Shown here: in pieces, positions 46,813 through 59,967 of the stretch | How the letters are laid out: each line of letters starts with the position of its first letter | Position numbering within the stretch: position 1 is the stretch's first letter | Assembly: GCA_022376515.1 (NCBI GenBank) | Contig: WTXI01000114.1 | Span: 50,031 to 114,030 of the forward strand | DNA from: Lactifluus volemus | Taxonomy: Eukaryota > Basidiomycota > Agaricomycetes > Russulales > Russulaceae | Direction of reading: 5' to 3' | DNA: 64,000 bases | Made by a program: the position numbers and the translations under genes | Notes under the pieces: model-generated | What the model was told of the DNA's origin: nothing | Databases searched by the model: none | What the model saw: only the letters and a program-made list of their open reading frames with translations

Positions 46813-47270
46813 GCTATGACACCGAGTGCTATCCTTCCCTGAGTCATGATTGCTGGACGTAATCTGGAAAAGAAGCGAGATACCCCGAGTACTTGAAATG
46901 CTATTAAAGAGTCACGAACTCGTTGAATTTCTCCTATTTCCTCCCAGAACTGAAGAGATGTCGCCCTAGATAACCACAGCAACTCTCAGGAAAGGACCCC
47001 AATTGATAAGGAGCATCTAGTCCGCATTATCACAGCTGAGAGAATTTCGTAGTCTTGGGAGCGAAGGAAGTAAGAGGGTAACTTTGAATGACGAAAGATT
47101 CATCGAATGGATGTCCGGTCGAAGTAAGTCGTTTGCCTGCCCTTCTCGGAGCCAGCCGGTGCTCTTGATGACATAATTGATATCTCCTTGTATTTCCATC
47201 TTTGGATCTCCGTCTCTCCCTCAGCTCTCATACTCACATACTCACCCTCTGGTAACACCTCGATATAATC
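46813..47270. promoter_or_regulatory. Divergent upstream region of membrane protein and Hob3 genes
   Basis: About 460 bp between two divergent start codons. It must contain both promoters. No specific element is recognised apart from pyrimidine-rich sequence shortly before the Hob3 start. Confidence 0.35.
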
Positions 47271-48599
47271 ATGAGCTGGCAAGGGTATGTCTACTATAAT
47301 CTATCTAGGAGTTTCTCCATAAATCCTGTCTCAGATTCAAGAAGTCAATGAATCGGGCAGGGACGACGGTACGCATGGAACTTTTCCTACTTTTGCATGT
47401 GCCAACATATCATTCCCCGTACCCCTGCAGCTCCTGCAAAAAACAGGTCAAATAGAGCGTACGGTAGATCAGGATTTTGCATCCGAAGAGGCGAAATATA
47501 GAACGTGCGTTTCCACCTTCCTTCCCTCCACCGGGTCCGAGTCGCGCCAGACTCAGAAAACACGGGCAGATTCGAGAAAGAGTGTGGGATCCTCCAGAAG
47601 GATGGGAAATCCTACCTGGACGCTATGCGAGGTACGCTCCCCCCCCCCCCCTCTCATGCATCCGCGACTTATCGATTGCCCACGCGTGAAGCCATGTCTT
47701 CTGCGCAGCTCCGCCTTGCGGAGACAGTCGACGCCTTTTACGGGGCTTCCGACAGAGTTTCAGACGGCGCAATTGCCGCTAATGCATACAAACGTTCCGT
47801 CGAAGAACTTGATGCTGGTATTGGTCGCGAGCTGGTTCGTGTCACGCATTCACTCAATCGCCACCTCGCACACCACCTACGACTTCCTTTTACCCCATTC
47901 CGCGATTCCTGATCGTACCATAACACCATTTTTGCTGATCCTCATGATGCCGTTGTCCATTTTTTTCTTTTGACAGGATGCCCCTATCGGTCGACCATCC
48001 TAGACCCTCTCGGAAAGATGAATGCGTACTTCCCTACCATCAATGAGCACATCTCGAAACGGAATAAAAGGTGAGTTGCACTCGGCGCTCCGCCCCATCG
48101 CCCCTCCCCCTCTATGGATGGGCAACCCTCCCGATTGCACCTCGCGCCTAACGCCGCCTTAGCTCCTCGACTATGACGCCGCTCGCAGCAAAGTACGCAA
48201 GATGTCCGAAAAGCCGAGTGAGGACGCCACCAAGCTACCAAAGGTCTGCACCCGTCCCCCTCCCTCCCCCAACCCCAGCTCTTCTGATAAAAATCACACA
48301 CATATAAGGCACAACAAGAACTGGACGAGGCGAAAGAGATAATTCGATCTGCTCAACGATCAGCTCGTGCGCGAAATACCGATCTTACTCGAGCAGCGCG
48401 TGCCGTACTTTGATCCAAGTTTCGAGGCCATGATCCGGATGCAATGCAAGTTTGCCGAGGAGGGATACGAGAAGCTCTCGGGCGTGCAACGTTATTTCGA
48501 CGATAAAGTGCGTGACGACTACGCTGCGGGTCAGCTCGATGCCCAGGTCGAGGGGGTGCTACAGGAGATGCGAGAACTCTCGATTGTGGCACATCCTAG
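47271..48599 (+). CDS. Hob3/Rvs161-type BAR-domain protein, frame interrupted by 1-nt indels
   Basis: BAR protein of the amphiphysin/Rvs161 class, acting in endocytosis and actin organisation. Exons 47271-47284, 47335-47368, 47431-47504, 47570-47631 and 47692-47834 join perfectly. They give MSWQGFKKSMNRAGTT, LLQKTGQIERTVDQDF, FEKECGILQKDGKSYLDAMR and AETVDAFYG, all matching the N-BAR helices of Hob3. Later exons are recognisable (KMNAYFPTINEHISKRN, LLDYDAARSKVRKMSEKPSE, FDLLNDQLVREIPILLEQRV, DDYAAGQLDAQVEGVLQEMR) but need four single-base corrections: near 47981 (C run), 48066 (A run), 48341 (extra A) and 48584 (T). The natural stop would be at 48597-48599. Either a very young pseudogene or assembly errors; the protein sequence is otherwise well conserved. 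Confidence 0.8.
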
Positions 48600-48933
48600 A
48601 CCTTTCACTTCTTTCCCGTGTTGTTTCCCGTGACTCGGGGTCCCGAGGTCCCGAGGTTCCCGATATCACACTGAAGCAAGGATGGAGGGGGGACATCGGG
48701 AACACCGGTTGGACCCTGTATATTACAATAGCCAATAGTGTTGTTTGTCGTTGCCATATGTAGCCTTTCACATGGATCGTGATGAAATCCTCATGAGAGT
48801 GAGGGTGACAATGATACGATATGTAACCGAATTCATAATTACGAGGGGTGCACAATCCCGGGTACGACATAACTTATATCGTGCTCTATCACAAAACGAA
48901 GAATGAAATATCGAAGGGTCGTTTTGTGCCCTG

Positions 48934-51900
48934 TCAGAGAGGCTCGGGGGCACGACGAGAGCGCCGTAATTCCCTCACATCGTCCTCATCCGCTTTCTCA
49001 ATCGCAGCATGCGGTTGCGCAAGGATCGGGTGTGCAAAATGTTCCCGCAAGCGGGATTCCGCCTGGCGTTTCACCTGCATCAACCCCAACCCAAGGTCAG
49101 AGGCAAGGTCGACGCGTAATCCAAACGTGCCTACCTCGAGAACGATCGAACCTCCAACATGCATGAGCGGGCCGGAAAGGTTCAGCTGAAAAACGATCCA
49201 CCTGCAAATGATCGGTGACCGAGTGAGGTTGTCACGCAGACGGAGTCAGGTGAACCCGAGATTACCGGAGTGAGAAGGAAAAGGGACTCACGCGCCAGCG
49301 AATAGGATGAGTATCATGGTGAAATACATAGGGTTGAAGAGGATCACCATGGCTTCATTCCATCCGAGCAAGATGAGTAACCCATACATCCAGTATGGAA
49401 TCTGCGCGATGCTTGCAACCGTGCTCCTCTTCGCCTCAACGTAGTGGGCGTCTGCCTCGCGTCGGAAGCGCGCACTGAGCTCAAGTGCCTTCGTCTCAGA
49501 GAATACAACCAGGCCTGGAGCGTCGTCCTCGGCGTCTTCTGGAGGGGTATACGCGAGCTCGGGGTCCGCTGGTGCAATCTTTGAGTAAAGAGAAATGAGC
49601 TCCAATGTGACGTCTTTCGCTTTCTTGAATGCCCCATCAATGTCATCACTCGGTTTCCAGACGCGTGGCACACCCTGCTCATCGTATCGGAAACGCTCCT
49701 CGAAGTAAGCGCGTAGTTTTGTCAGGATCGCCGTGTCTGCGGTTTGTTCATCAATCTTGGCACGTAGCGCAGCCCACGCCCGCTGTCTTAGAGTTGCAAG
49801 TGCATCGTCATTTTCCTCATCCGTGCAGTCGAAGCCTATCCCATAGAAGTCAGCAAGCATGCAAGCACCACCACATAAGGGCTAATTACTCCTGGCTTTG
49901 GAGATGTACGACGTCTCGGAATCAGTGAGTGTTGCCTTGTAGGTCCCAAGGACGTTGTCCCACATCTCTGGTGTCGGCTTGCTCAATTGTATATCAACCG
50001 GTTCTGAAATCCGCTTCTTGAAATTACGCTACGCGGCGTGTCAGTATCATCATATTTTTTAAGACGACTGCCACGTACCTCGATCGAGTTGACCATCTTT
50101 TTTGTCTCGTCCTTCCTCAACTGGTTAGCAACTGCCTGAATCTCCTCCCGCAACATCCGGAACTCCTCTTCCCACTGCCACGTGGGGTCTCCCTCCGTAA
50201 CAACTGCCTCACGCGATCCCTTGCTAAACAGGGCTTCAGCACCTGCACGTGCTTTGCTGACAACGTCTGCAAAGTTGTAGCCTTCTACATTGAGACCCGC
50301 GACAATTTCTGCCTTGAAGGACACCAGCGCAGCTTTATGTAAATTCTTCAATTGGCCTAAAAACAAAGGAGACAGTGTGGAGTCGAGCGTTCCAACGAGA
50401 TCGGCGCGCTTTCGCTTGTAAACTCCTTGGTGGTACCGCGACGCCTCACGATCGTACCGCGCTTTGAGACTTTATCAGCTTAATGAATCCACAAGAGAAT
50501 AAAACATCCACCCACAAAGAGCTTGTGAACGCCAGGCGCGCATCATCTCGCCGAGGCCGCTGATAACCTTGCCTACTTCAATTGGCCGCTTCTGTGACTT
50601 GGCCTGGTCGTTGAACTCTGTCAGAGCGCCCGTCGAGATCTCATCGCATCGGAACTGCGCAAGGAGCTCTTGCTGGGTTGGCAAATCAAGGTCCTTGTTC
50701 GTTTGCACTTGTTCCTGAAGGACATAATATCAGATATATCTGAGCGCTGGTTCATCTAGCGCGATCTTACCCAGATGCCCTCCATATAGAATGCTACACC
50801 GTCTGCCGGAATACGCTTGTGGTACGCGGGCTTAAACACAAAGTCACCCCTTGATTTATCCGTGAAGCGACCACGGAGCGTCCGGACATCGGACTCAAAT
50901 TTCTCGGCAGATAGGATCTTGTGGGGTAGCGCCGTGAACGAAAGGTCGAAGTAGTCTGTCAATTTGCGGTCTTTCAGCTCCGGTGGTTTCGATAGTGTGT
51001 CCCAAATTCGCTGCAAGTCAGCGGTCAACGTTGCTTGGAGGTTTGCGAGTGGTGTCGTTCCGAGGTGGTCACGGATGACGAATAGAAGAAGCGTGCGCTG
51101 ATTTGCACTGGAACATGGCACGTGAGCGGACAGCAAGCGGTAAATGAGCAGTCCTACCTCTCTTGCGACTTGTTCCCAAATAGTCCGAGATTGACTTCGA
51201 ACACGGTCTTAAGGAGGCCCATGTTGGCACCTTGATATAAACCAACTTGATGCTCCCACAAATTGACAAGTAGAACCTCCGATGATGCGAGGGAGAACAA
51301 CGCGGATTTCCGTTCAAAATCCTTAAAAAAAATAGTCAGGGAGTATGCACTGCAGGAGTTCAGAAGACATACTTGATCCTCGCCACGCTCGCGGCCGTCT
51401 GTACCCTCTACGTCCATTACAAGGACGTTCATATCCTGACCTCGACACATCCAGATACCTAGAAAGGTGAGCATGAAGAACACATGTTCCGGACAACAGT
51501 TTACAAGGAGAAAGAGGGGAGGCACCGTAGCCATGAGGCATTCACGATTGCAAGAAAACACAAGCCGAGCCAGTGAATAGACTGCGTGGCGAGAGAAGTG
51601 CATGAGAAGATAGCTCACCCTTGGTTGTCTGTTGTCGCTTCGACTCTGCCATGACATCGAAATTTGTGCCGAATAGCCTGTTGAGGAGGGTACCTGTTGG
51701 AAAGGTTGATGCCTGTGCTCAGAAACTTGGAAGAAAGCATACTCTTTCCGGTCGATTGCGAACCGAAGACGGCGACAAGATTGTAGTCGAAGCCTGCATT
51801 ACGCAGACCCCAAGTTGAAATTTGGTCGCTCAGATCAGACCTAGGAAGATATTCTTAGTGGTTTAAAGGACGATAGATGCATGCAGACATACGTGAACCG

Positions 51901-52026
51901 CTTCTCATCGTCAATTATCTGAAGCCGGTCAGAAGTGCGGTTTGGTATACGACCGTTGATTGTGGGTTTCAAGGGGGAACGGATAGGAAGTGCACCGTTG
52001 GATGCTAATGCGTGTGGTGTGGACAT
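48934..52026 (-). CDS. SEY1: Sey1 (RHD3/atlastin-type) ER membrane-fusion GTPase, intact copy 1
   Basis: Dynamin-related GTPase that fuses ER tubules. ATG 52026. The GB1/RHD3 G domain spans the first exons: G1 [10 protein letters not shown] (split by an intron), switch region [10 protein letters not shown]3 [35 protein letters not shown], and G4 [11 protein letters not shown]. The helical bundle follows ([54 protein letters not shown]). Its distal half is [17 protein letters not shown] through [20 protein letters not shown]. The membrane hairpin ([39 protein letters not shown]) and a cytosolic tail end at 48934. All introns I checked restore frame. Length and order are normal for Sey1. It is divergent from acetoacetyl-CoA synthetase, with 364 bp between starts. 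It is the only complete member of the four Sey1 copies in the window. Confidence 0.95.
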
Positions 52027-52390
52027 CACGCAGTGAGAGTAGGGGTGTAAGAAGGGGGAGAATAGAGAAGGGCGAAAGCCGCGTGGTAGTCACGGTTATA
52101 AGTGAAGGAGAGCGAGCAAGCAAGCTCAATAGAGACCGTGTAGGACAACACACGTGATTGGATAGCTGACGTCATCAACGCTATATTTTATTTCACCCGC
52201 AAGGGCGGACAGAGAGTGAGTATATGCGTACTAGAAACATATTAATAATTTATGCCTTGCGTCCCCAGCGAGATATCATAGCCATTCCCCAACGTTGTAG
52301 TCGCGTGCAACTCCGGAACTGCTCAGGGCCGAGGCCGGCGTTCATTTTTAGCGCTCCAGCTCACCGCTTCCCCGCAAACATCACACGGCC
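52027..52390. promoter_or_regulatory. Bidirectional promoter region, SEY1 and acetoacetyl-CoA synthetase
   Basis: 364 bp between divergent start codons. The SEY1-proximal 80 bp (GGGCGAAAGCCGCGTGGTAG and TTATAAGTGAAGG) resemble the region upstream of Sey1-like copies 2 and 3 (GGGCGAAGGCGG..., TTATAAGGGCAGGG), so this promoter was co-duplicated with the gene. Confidence 0.6.
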
Positions 52391-55095
52391 ATGGCTCTCG
52401 ACGCCTTTGCAAATTCTCGACTCTTGTCCACCCCTCCAGCACCCCAGGACACTAGAATTGAAGCACTTCGTCGGCTAATCAACCGCAAGCATCGACTTCA
52501 TCTCAGTGCGTATTCACGCTTCGACCCGTGCTGCGTGACCTTGACAATGCATAGAGGATTACTTTGATCTTCACCAGTATTCCGTAACCAACTACACGTT
52601 CTGGCTTGATCTCTGGGAATTCTTGGGTATCATATCTTCAGTACCACCGAACAAGGTCCGTCCGGTTTCCACGTGGCTCGAAGGCTGCATACACATAACC
52701 CTTTAGGCTTTGGAGGAGGGCTACATTAAAGAAGTACCTAGATGGTTCCCTGGTGCTCGCTTGAATTACGCAGAGAACCTGCTATGGCGCACAGATGATT
52801 CCCTCGCAATAACGGAGTGCAACGAAACCGGGCATCTCTCGTCCTATTCCTTTCGTGAACTACGAGAGCAGGTGCGCAAGTTCGCTGCTGCCCTCAACGC
52901 CCATGGCCTCCGACCTGGGGACAGAGTCGCAGGTAGTTCCCTCTTTTTTTTCTCTAACATTTGCACTTAATCGGACTGCCGCTGTGTCGTAGCTATCGTT
53001 GCCAACAGAACGACAACTGTCGCCATTGCTTTGGCTTCTGCGACCCTTGGTGGTATCTTTACAAGTAGTGCGACAGACATGGGCGTGAAGGTAACCTACT
53101 TTGATACTGAGTGTACAACAGTTTCGTCTCAGTCACGTCTATAGGGTATTCTAGATCGATATCGACAAGTACAACCAAAGTTCATCTTTTCAGAAACTGA
53201 GGTGGTGTACGCAGGAAAGACCATCGATCTCATCCTCAAAGTGACAGAGATTGTCAAAGATCTTTCCTCAAAGGTCTCGAATATGTCATTCTGCTCCCCA
53301 GTATCAAGACAGGTCGAGAAGTCTCTGGGGGAGCAATTGAGAACATTTCACTTAGGTCAGTATCCATCTTCGAACACACCTTCAAATATTCATGTTCATC
53401 CTTAGCAAGAATCTATCAACATTTCTAGCGTCAGATAATGGTCGCCCACTCATCTTTGAACAACTATCGTTCGACCACCCACTTTACATCCTCTACTCAA
53501 GCGGCACCACTGGCCCCCCGAAGTGCATCGTTCATTCTGCAGGGGTATGTGAACGTCACGCCGCCGTCCCGGCTTCTCATTGTCTCACTTAACCTTTAGG
53601 GCGTGCTCATCCAAATAAAGAAAGAACACACTACTCACGCCGACCTGAGGATGGACGACACGTATTTCCAATATACCACGGTATACCTGAGAATCCCTGT
53701 GCTTTCCCCTGCTCATTTTCAAATCTCAGACAGCTTGGATGATGTGGCCGTATATGCTAAGTGGATTAGCATGTGGGACCCGCATCATCCTTTACGATGG
53801 TTCGCCATTTTACCCCGATGTTAAGACCTATCTAAGGATCATCGATGAGCAGGAGTACGTACTCTCTTTCCTACACCTACACCTGCTTCGACTCACACGG
53901 GTCCATAGTGTCACACTTCTTGGCACGAGCCCCCGCTTCCTGTCTGAGGTCCAAAGCCGTGGGATCCTCCCACACCGTAAGCGGTCCCTTATACCCTTTC
54001 ACCCCTCCATAACTTGGAACTATATGCAGGAGATGTCGGCAATTTCGAGGCTTTGCGGAGAGTTATATCCACAGGTTCTGTGCTGACACCACCACAATTT
54101 GAGTGGTTACATCGTGCGTTCAACGATCGCTTGGTTATCGCCTCCTGTTCTGGCGGTACAGACATCTGCGGCGCATGTGAGTGCTCGACCTTTTTCTTTC
54201 TGATCCCATAACGTGATTATGTAGTCGTGTACTCGATACCCACGCTCCCCGTCTACGTGGGTGAGATACAAGGCAGGGTGCTCGGCATGGCTGTCGAGGT
54301 TTTCGACGAGGCTGGGAGGGATATCTCGAAAAGCGGCGCAGCAGGCGAGCTCGTCTGCACACGGCCACATCCTTCTGTCCCAGTGCGCTTCTGGGGCGAC
54401 GACGCGCACGGGACCCTGTTCCTTAAGGCATATTACAATACTTATCCTGGCGTGTGGCGCCATGGGGACTTCATCGCTATGAACCCACGCACGAAGGGAT
54501 ACATCATCTTCGGCCGCAGGTTGTTCTCTTTCTTACTTGCTGGTATGTATATGTGTGTGGGCTCTGAAGTGAGCCTCGTTCCCGATAGCGACGGTGTGTT
54601 GAATCCCTCCGGGGTGCGCTTTGGGTCTGGCGAGATCTATGCTGTACTTGAACGATCCGAATTCGCTGCGCGCATAGACGACGCGATCTGCGTGGGTCAG
54701 CGCAGGCCGCAGGATAAAGACGAGCGCGTGCTGTTGTTTATCAAGATGCGCGCGGGGCACCAACTCGACAAGGCCTTCGAGCAATCCATCCGCGTGGGCA
54801 TCAAGGAGGCGCTGAGCGCGCGACACGTGCCCGCTCACATCTTCGAGGTCAAAGACATCCCCGTGAGTGCTCACTTCCCTTCTTGTGCAAAGAGAGTGCC
54901 GATCTGGATTCTATACACCAGTATACGGTCAACGGGAAGAAGATCGAGATTGCGGTTAAGAAGATCGTCTCGGGAGAGCGTGTCGTGCCGAGCGCGACGG
55001 TCGCTAACCCTCAGGTCTTGGAGGATTATGTGAAATATCAGGAGATTGAGCAGTTTGCGCAGCCGTCGGAGAAGACAAGGGATGGGAAGTTATGA
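52391..55095 (+). CDS. Acetoacetyl-CoA synthetase (acetoacetate-CoA ligase)
   Basis: ATP-dependent ligase of the ANL (acyl-CoA synthetase) superfamily that converts acetoacetate to acetoacetyl-CoA in the cytosol for lipid or sterol synthesis. ATG 52391 starts [12 protein letters not shown]. About ten exons follow. Diagnostic parts are [54 protein letters not shown] and the AMP-binding loop [20 protein letters not shown]. Also present are [37 protein letters not shown], the [20 protein letters not shown] hinge region and the C-terminal [19 protein letters not shown] with the catalytic Lys. Stop at 55093-55095. One apparent 1-nt loss near 53276 (GGG read as GG) breaks the segment expected as [11 protein letters not shown]. 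The other exons I checked are in frame. This may be a consensus error. Confidence 0.92.
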
Positions 55096-56818
55096 GATGC
55101 GATGTGCGCAATTGTTACCTCGGACAGCTGATAACCTTCTGTTTTGAAACCAGTGGCTACCCTCAGTTGGAAATCTTTTTCTTGTATTAGTCCCTATTCA
55201 TGTAGGGAGTGTGTATACAGAACCACGGTACATGTAGCCTTCACTCTGTACGGTTTGCTGTCCCCTCCCCTGCCAGCCTAATACCCCATTTGTCGCCATG
55301 GGTGATACTACAAGGTGATAGAGATAGAACTGTTGGAGGAGGTATTGGAAGGCGGCGAGGAGAACGACAAGGAGAGGGAGCCCACTGCAGGGCGGACAGC
55401 CAATCGTCGTGTCCCCGACGGCAAAACCGGAAAGTGGTGTGGATAACGGTTGCTCCTTCTACCCGTTACAGTAGTAGTTCTTAGTATTACCAGGCGGCGC
55501 CTCGCGCCATACCGAGCTCGCCCGGCTGGGCACTGGCAGCAGCCAAAATCCCAGTGTTTCCCGAGTTAAGTTCCGTGGAGTCCGGTCAGCCGGTCTCGGT
55601 CCCGGGCCGCCGCTGCTCTCAGCGGCCCTCGGGGTCGAAGACAATCGTAGCAGCATGGTACTGTAACTTATTATAATAATAACCCTCAGGCTGCTATCTC
55701 AGGCCCTAGTCTTGGTGCTAAGCAGCGCACCGGGACCTCGTTAATGCCTCATTTCGGAAAGCGTTGCCTCTGGCTGGGGCATCCTCCGAAGGAGTTGCGG
55801 AGCGTCCGAGTCTGACACGTGTCTAATTTACCAGTAGCCGGCTAGGACGCAGCTGGACGTCTGACTCGTGTTTTTCGCTTGTTCGCTTTTTTGATCTCCC
55901 TCCATCGTGTTGTCCTGCCACGCCACCTCGTGTTTTGCTTTTTTTTTTTTCTTTTTGAACGCTTTGGTCTCAGTAGGCTGTTTTGCCTCGAGTCACGGTT
56001 TCATTTTTACGGATTGATTCGTTTCTGTCTCCGAGTCGACTACTCAATTCGTACCCTATGCATGGCTAACCCTCTCATCGACCCTGGTTATCACTCGAAC
56101 TACTGCGTTTTTCACGAACATCGTCACAGTGCGTTCCAGACTTGAGATTGCATTTTTGCCCCAATACTATACGTTCTACGGCCTTGAGTTGACCATGCAC
56201 AGTTGCCCCACTTCCCCTCCTCACAGTTAGCTTTATAGAGTCCTCCAAGCCTCCACTTGAAACACTCTGTTGAGCTTTTCAAATCCATTCATCTTGTTCC
56301 CTCCCTCGTACTTACCTCAAGTCTTCGCTATAGGCCCGCACGTAGCGCAGTCGTAGGTACGGAATTTCCGGGATTTCCCATAGGCGCTGGCTGGTAGTAG
56401 GTCTTTGGTGCGCGAAAGGCTTGGCACGCAACGTGCCCTACTGCAGCCTAGCCAAAAGCGCCTGCGTGGTTCGTGACGCCAAATCTGAAGTGGTCGCCAA
56501 ATTCTGTCCTCATTAACTAAATCCGAGGAGATTCATGGGACGAGGATGAGCGGAAAGGTCTGCCTTTGATTGATTGACCTCCTGCTATCCTGCAATTTTG
56601 TGCAATCTATGAAAGACGATTCTAGGCCTTGACCGTCATATTGTGCCCCTTGCATGTAGAAGTGAAAGGGCGAGAGCGTCGTCACGGTCCTGAAGGACCA
56701 GTGAAAAGAGGCGGGAGGCGAAGGTGAAAGACCACTGTATATGATGACGAACATGTTGTCTTGCTCGTGGAGAGAAAATACGCAAATGCCTACTAACTTA
56801 GACAGAAGCACTAGCAGG
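55096..56818. other. Intergenic region between acetoacetyl-CoA synthetase and the Sey1-like array
   Basis: About 1.7 kb with only short, unconvincing frames, a GC-rich stretch near 55490-55640 and T-rich runs near 55940. I recognise no RNA gene or mobile element here. The array begins with the C-terminal end of Sey1-like copy 2. Confidence 0.4.
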
Positions 56819-58859
56819 TCAAGAAAACTTCGAAGCCACAGATTTCCGCCCCTTCCGACCGAATCCGACGCGTCCGGTTATCGACCCCCCCGGCGATAGC
56901 CTCGCGCCCACAGCTCCCAACGGGCCCAATGACACGATGACCTTTTTCCCGTCTTTCTTCCTATCCTCCGTTTCGGCCTTCGTTACATCCTTCGGCAGCT
57001 TGTCAACAACTGCATGAATATCCTCCTGCAACAATCGGAGTTGTTCCTCCCACTGCAATGGTGGGACCACATCCGTGACAATTGCCTCCTGTGCTCCGCC
57101 AATGAAGCAGGTCTCAGCTTTCTGACATGCTTTGACAATTTCTGCAGAATTTTGGCGGTTTTCCACGAGACCTGTGATGTCTACCTTGAAATGTGCTAGC
57201 ACGTCTCGACGTAAATTGTTGAGTTGTCCCCAAAACAAATGAGACAACGTAGAGTCGACTCTTTCGACGAGATCGGCACGCTTTTGCTTGTAGACTCCTT
57301 GGTGGTACCGCGACGCTTCATGATCGTACCGCGCTGTAAAGCTTTATCAGTCTGGTATACACACAAGACGATTATTCATCTCCTCACCAAGGGCTCCAGA
57401 TCGCCAGGATCTCATCATCTCGCCAAGCCATTGATGACCTTGCCTTCTTCAATTGGTTGCTTCTGCCGCTCGGCCTGGTTGTTAAACTCTGCCAGAGCTT
57501 CCGCGAGATCTCATTGCATCGGAATTGTGCAAGGAGCTCCTGCTGCGTTGGCAGGTCAAGGTCCTTGTTCGTTAGTACCTTTTCCTTAAGGTCGTAAAGT
57601 ATCAGCCATCTTTGAATGCTCGAGCGTTAGCACGACATTACCCAGGTGTCCATCATGTAGAATGCGAGACCATCTGCCGGAATGCGCTTATGGTACGCGG
57701 TCTTAAACACAAAGTCGTTCCTTGACTTATCCGTGAAGCGAGCACGAAGCATCTGTACATCCGAGTCGAATTTCCTTTGCAAAATATCTTGTGAGATAGC
57801 GCTGTGAAGGAAAGGTCGAAATAGTCATCCAAATTCTGATTCTGCAGTTCCGCCGCTTTCGAAAGTTTTGTCCAAATGAGCTGCAAATCGGTAGTCAACG
57901 TCTCTTGGAGGCTTGTGAGTGGTGTCGTTTCGGTGTAGTCGCGGATGACAAATAGAAGGAGTGTCCGTTGTGGAGGTCCCGATAAATCTGGACTTGAATT
58001 GGCACATAATACGTGAACACACAGCAAAGGACTCGGAATAATGAGTGGTCCTACCTTTGTCGTGATTTGTTCCCAAATAGCCTAAGATTGGCTTCGAACA
58101 CGGTCTTAAGAAGCTCCACGTTAGCACCTTGATACGAACCAACTTGATTCTCCATCAAGTTGACAATTAGAACCTCTGATGACGCAAGGGAGAACAATGC
58201 GGATTTCCGTTCGAATTCCTCAGAAAATAGTCAGGCGACATGCACCGTTAAGACTCCGAGTTCAGAAGACATACTTTATCTTCGCCACGCTCGCGCCCAT
58301 CTGTACCCTCTACGTCCATTACAAGGACGTTCATATCCTGAGCTCGGCACATCCAGACACCTGAAAAGCGGGGCATGATGAACACTCGTTCCGGACAAGT
58401 GTTTACAGCAACAAAGTGGTGCGGCACCCTAGTCATAACATTCACGAGTGCGAGAAAAGCACAACTTGAAGAACGACCCAGAGTGACAGCAGAGGAGTCC
58501 ATGGCAAGGAATTTTTCTTACCCTTGGTTGTCTGTTGCCGCTTTCGACCGATCCATGACTTCAAACTTAGTGTCAAATAATTGGTTGAGAAGGGTACCTG
58601 TTGGGGAGTTAATACCTATTACCTATGCCCAAAATTTTAGAGGACGTACTCTTTCCGCTCGACTGCGAACCGAGCACTGCAACGAGGTTGTAGTCTGTGC
58701 CTGCATTACGCAGATCCCAAGTTGAAATTTGGTTGTTCAAGTTGGGCCTAGAAAAGTATCTTCACTAAATCGAAGCATATACACACACATGCAGGCATAC
58801 TTGAACTGCTTTGCATCGTCGATTAGCTGAATCCGGTCAAAAGTAGTGCTAGTGGTCAT
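56819..58859 (-). pseudogene. Sey1-like GTPase copy 2, truncated and frameshifted
   Basis: ATG 58859 ([20 protein letters not shown]) and intron positions match SEY1. G1 is present as [10 protein letters not shown] and G3 as [15 protein letters not shown], with [15 protein letters not shown] at G4. Frame is broken near 58542 (extra A in the SKRQQTTKG switch codons), near 57785 (the segment before KFDSDVQ) and near 57507 (after FRCNEIS). The final exon (57247-56819) is open and encodes ITGLVENRQNSAEIVKACQK and LQWEEQLRLLQEDIHAVVDK. After the first half of the helical bundle it switches to an unrelated tail with KKVIVSLGPLGAVGARLSPG and a basic end. The distal bundle and the membrane hairpin are missing. 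Likely pseudogene, though its last exon is preserved. Confidence 0.8.
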
Positions 58860-59475
58860 CGCGTTGGGAGTGTAGCAGCGTAAGAATGAGTACAGTTGAG
58901 GAGCTAGAGGGCGAAGGCGGCATGGTGGCCAAGATTATAAGGGCAGGGAAAGCCCCCATATGTCATCGCGTGGAACACTCCCTAGACCCTGGATTTCAAG
59001 TTCACCGTCACTTCACAGGATCGGAGTGTGTGATTGATACTACAGTAGTACGCGTGCGGCCAGGCTTGGTAACGCGCTTGTTCCGATTTGCCAGGCTGTC
59101 GAAACACACACCATCTGTCACTTGTCCGCGAACCCCCATTACCAGAATTCTTCTCGGCTCTGTTCCGGAGGAGAGGGGGTTTCATGATCCCACGAGCGAC
59201 CAGGTGCTTTCCCATTGTGAAGGGCGGGTTGGGCGTTGCGCGCAGACGAGCGTATTACGCACGCTCTCAGGAAGTGAAGGGGTGATTCCTCTCATAGTAG
59301 GGTTTGAATCAGAATCACAGAACTTGACAGAAGATGTATGTGTCTTCAGGCAACAAGGCCCGAAACACGCGGCCACCCCGATGATCAGGCCTGTCAGTGC
59401 TGGAGGTTTGTCTCCCTTTTTGATCCCAGGATCTCACGTTCCAAGCTGACTACTGGCACGATATCCATGCCCTCC
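58860..59475. repeat. Duplicated spacer/promoter unit of the Sey1-like array, unit 1
   Basis: Strongly similar to 61943-62515: shared GGGCGAAGGCGG, ATTATAAGGGCAGGGAAAGC, CACCGTCACTTCACAGGATC, GTACGCGTGCGGCCAGGC and CTGGCACGATA words in the same order. It therefore contains the promoter of copy 2 plus further upstream DNA that was copied along with the gene. Confidence 0.9.
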
Positions 59476-59967
59476 GTCGTCGTCGTCGTCGTCGTCGTTG
59501 TTCAGGTGCCGCCGCCGCCTGCGCTTAGCGAGCCCGATATTCACTAAGCCAACATCATGGTCGCGATCCCTCTCCGAGTCCTATCGTCCAAGGATGGTGG
59601 GTGGCTTACAACGAAGGGCTTGAAAAATGCTTGGAATGCGATACACACTCTCGTTAAGGCTTCATTTATGCCTCATTAGGCCTCATTCCTAGCCACATCC
59701 ACTTGGCCACAAAGCAAAATACATGACCGCTTTAATGACTACTAGTAAGCCATGGTGCTTGGAAATGGAAGTCACATCTCTTGCCCCTTGTGCCAGTGGA
59801 CGTTGTGAGTTCGCAGCCCTTGTTAGCTTACCCGTACTACATACAGTACTTCTCGAACGCATACACCCACATCGGCGTATGTGGGCAGTACCCTTGGAAA
59901 GAAATCCGTTCCAGACTGTTCGCAATCGAATTTACCCAAGACCGATGCCACTGTGTATAACCCACGA
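59476..59967. other. Array spacer with a (GTC)n microsatellite
   Basis: Contains about seven GTC/GTT triplets near 59475-59500 followed by a GCC-rich stretch, then about 450 bp with no recognised feature up to the end of Sey1-like copy 3. Confidence 0.5.

Noticed and set aside
56340..56480. Possible tRNA-like GC-rich stretch
   Set aside because: No cloverleaf with A and B boxes could be built.
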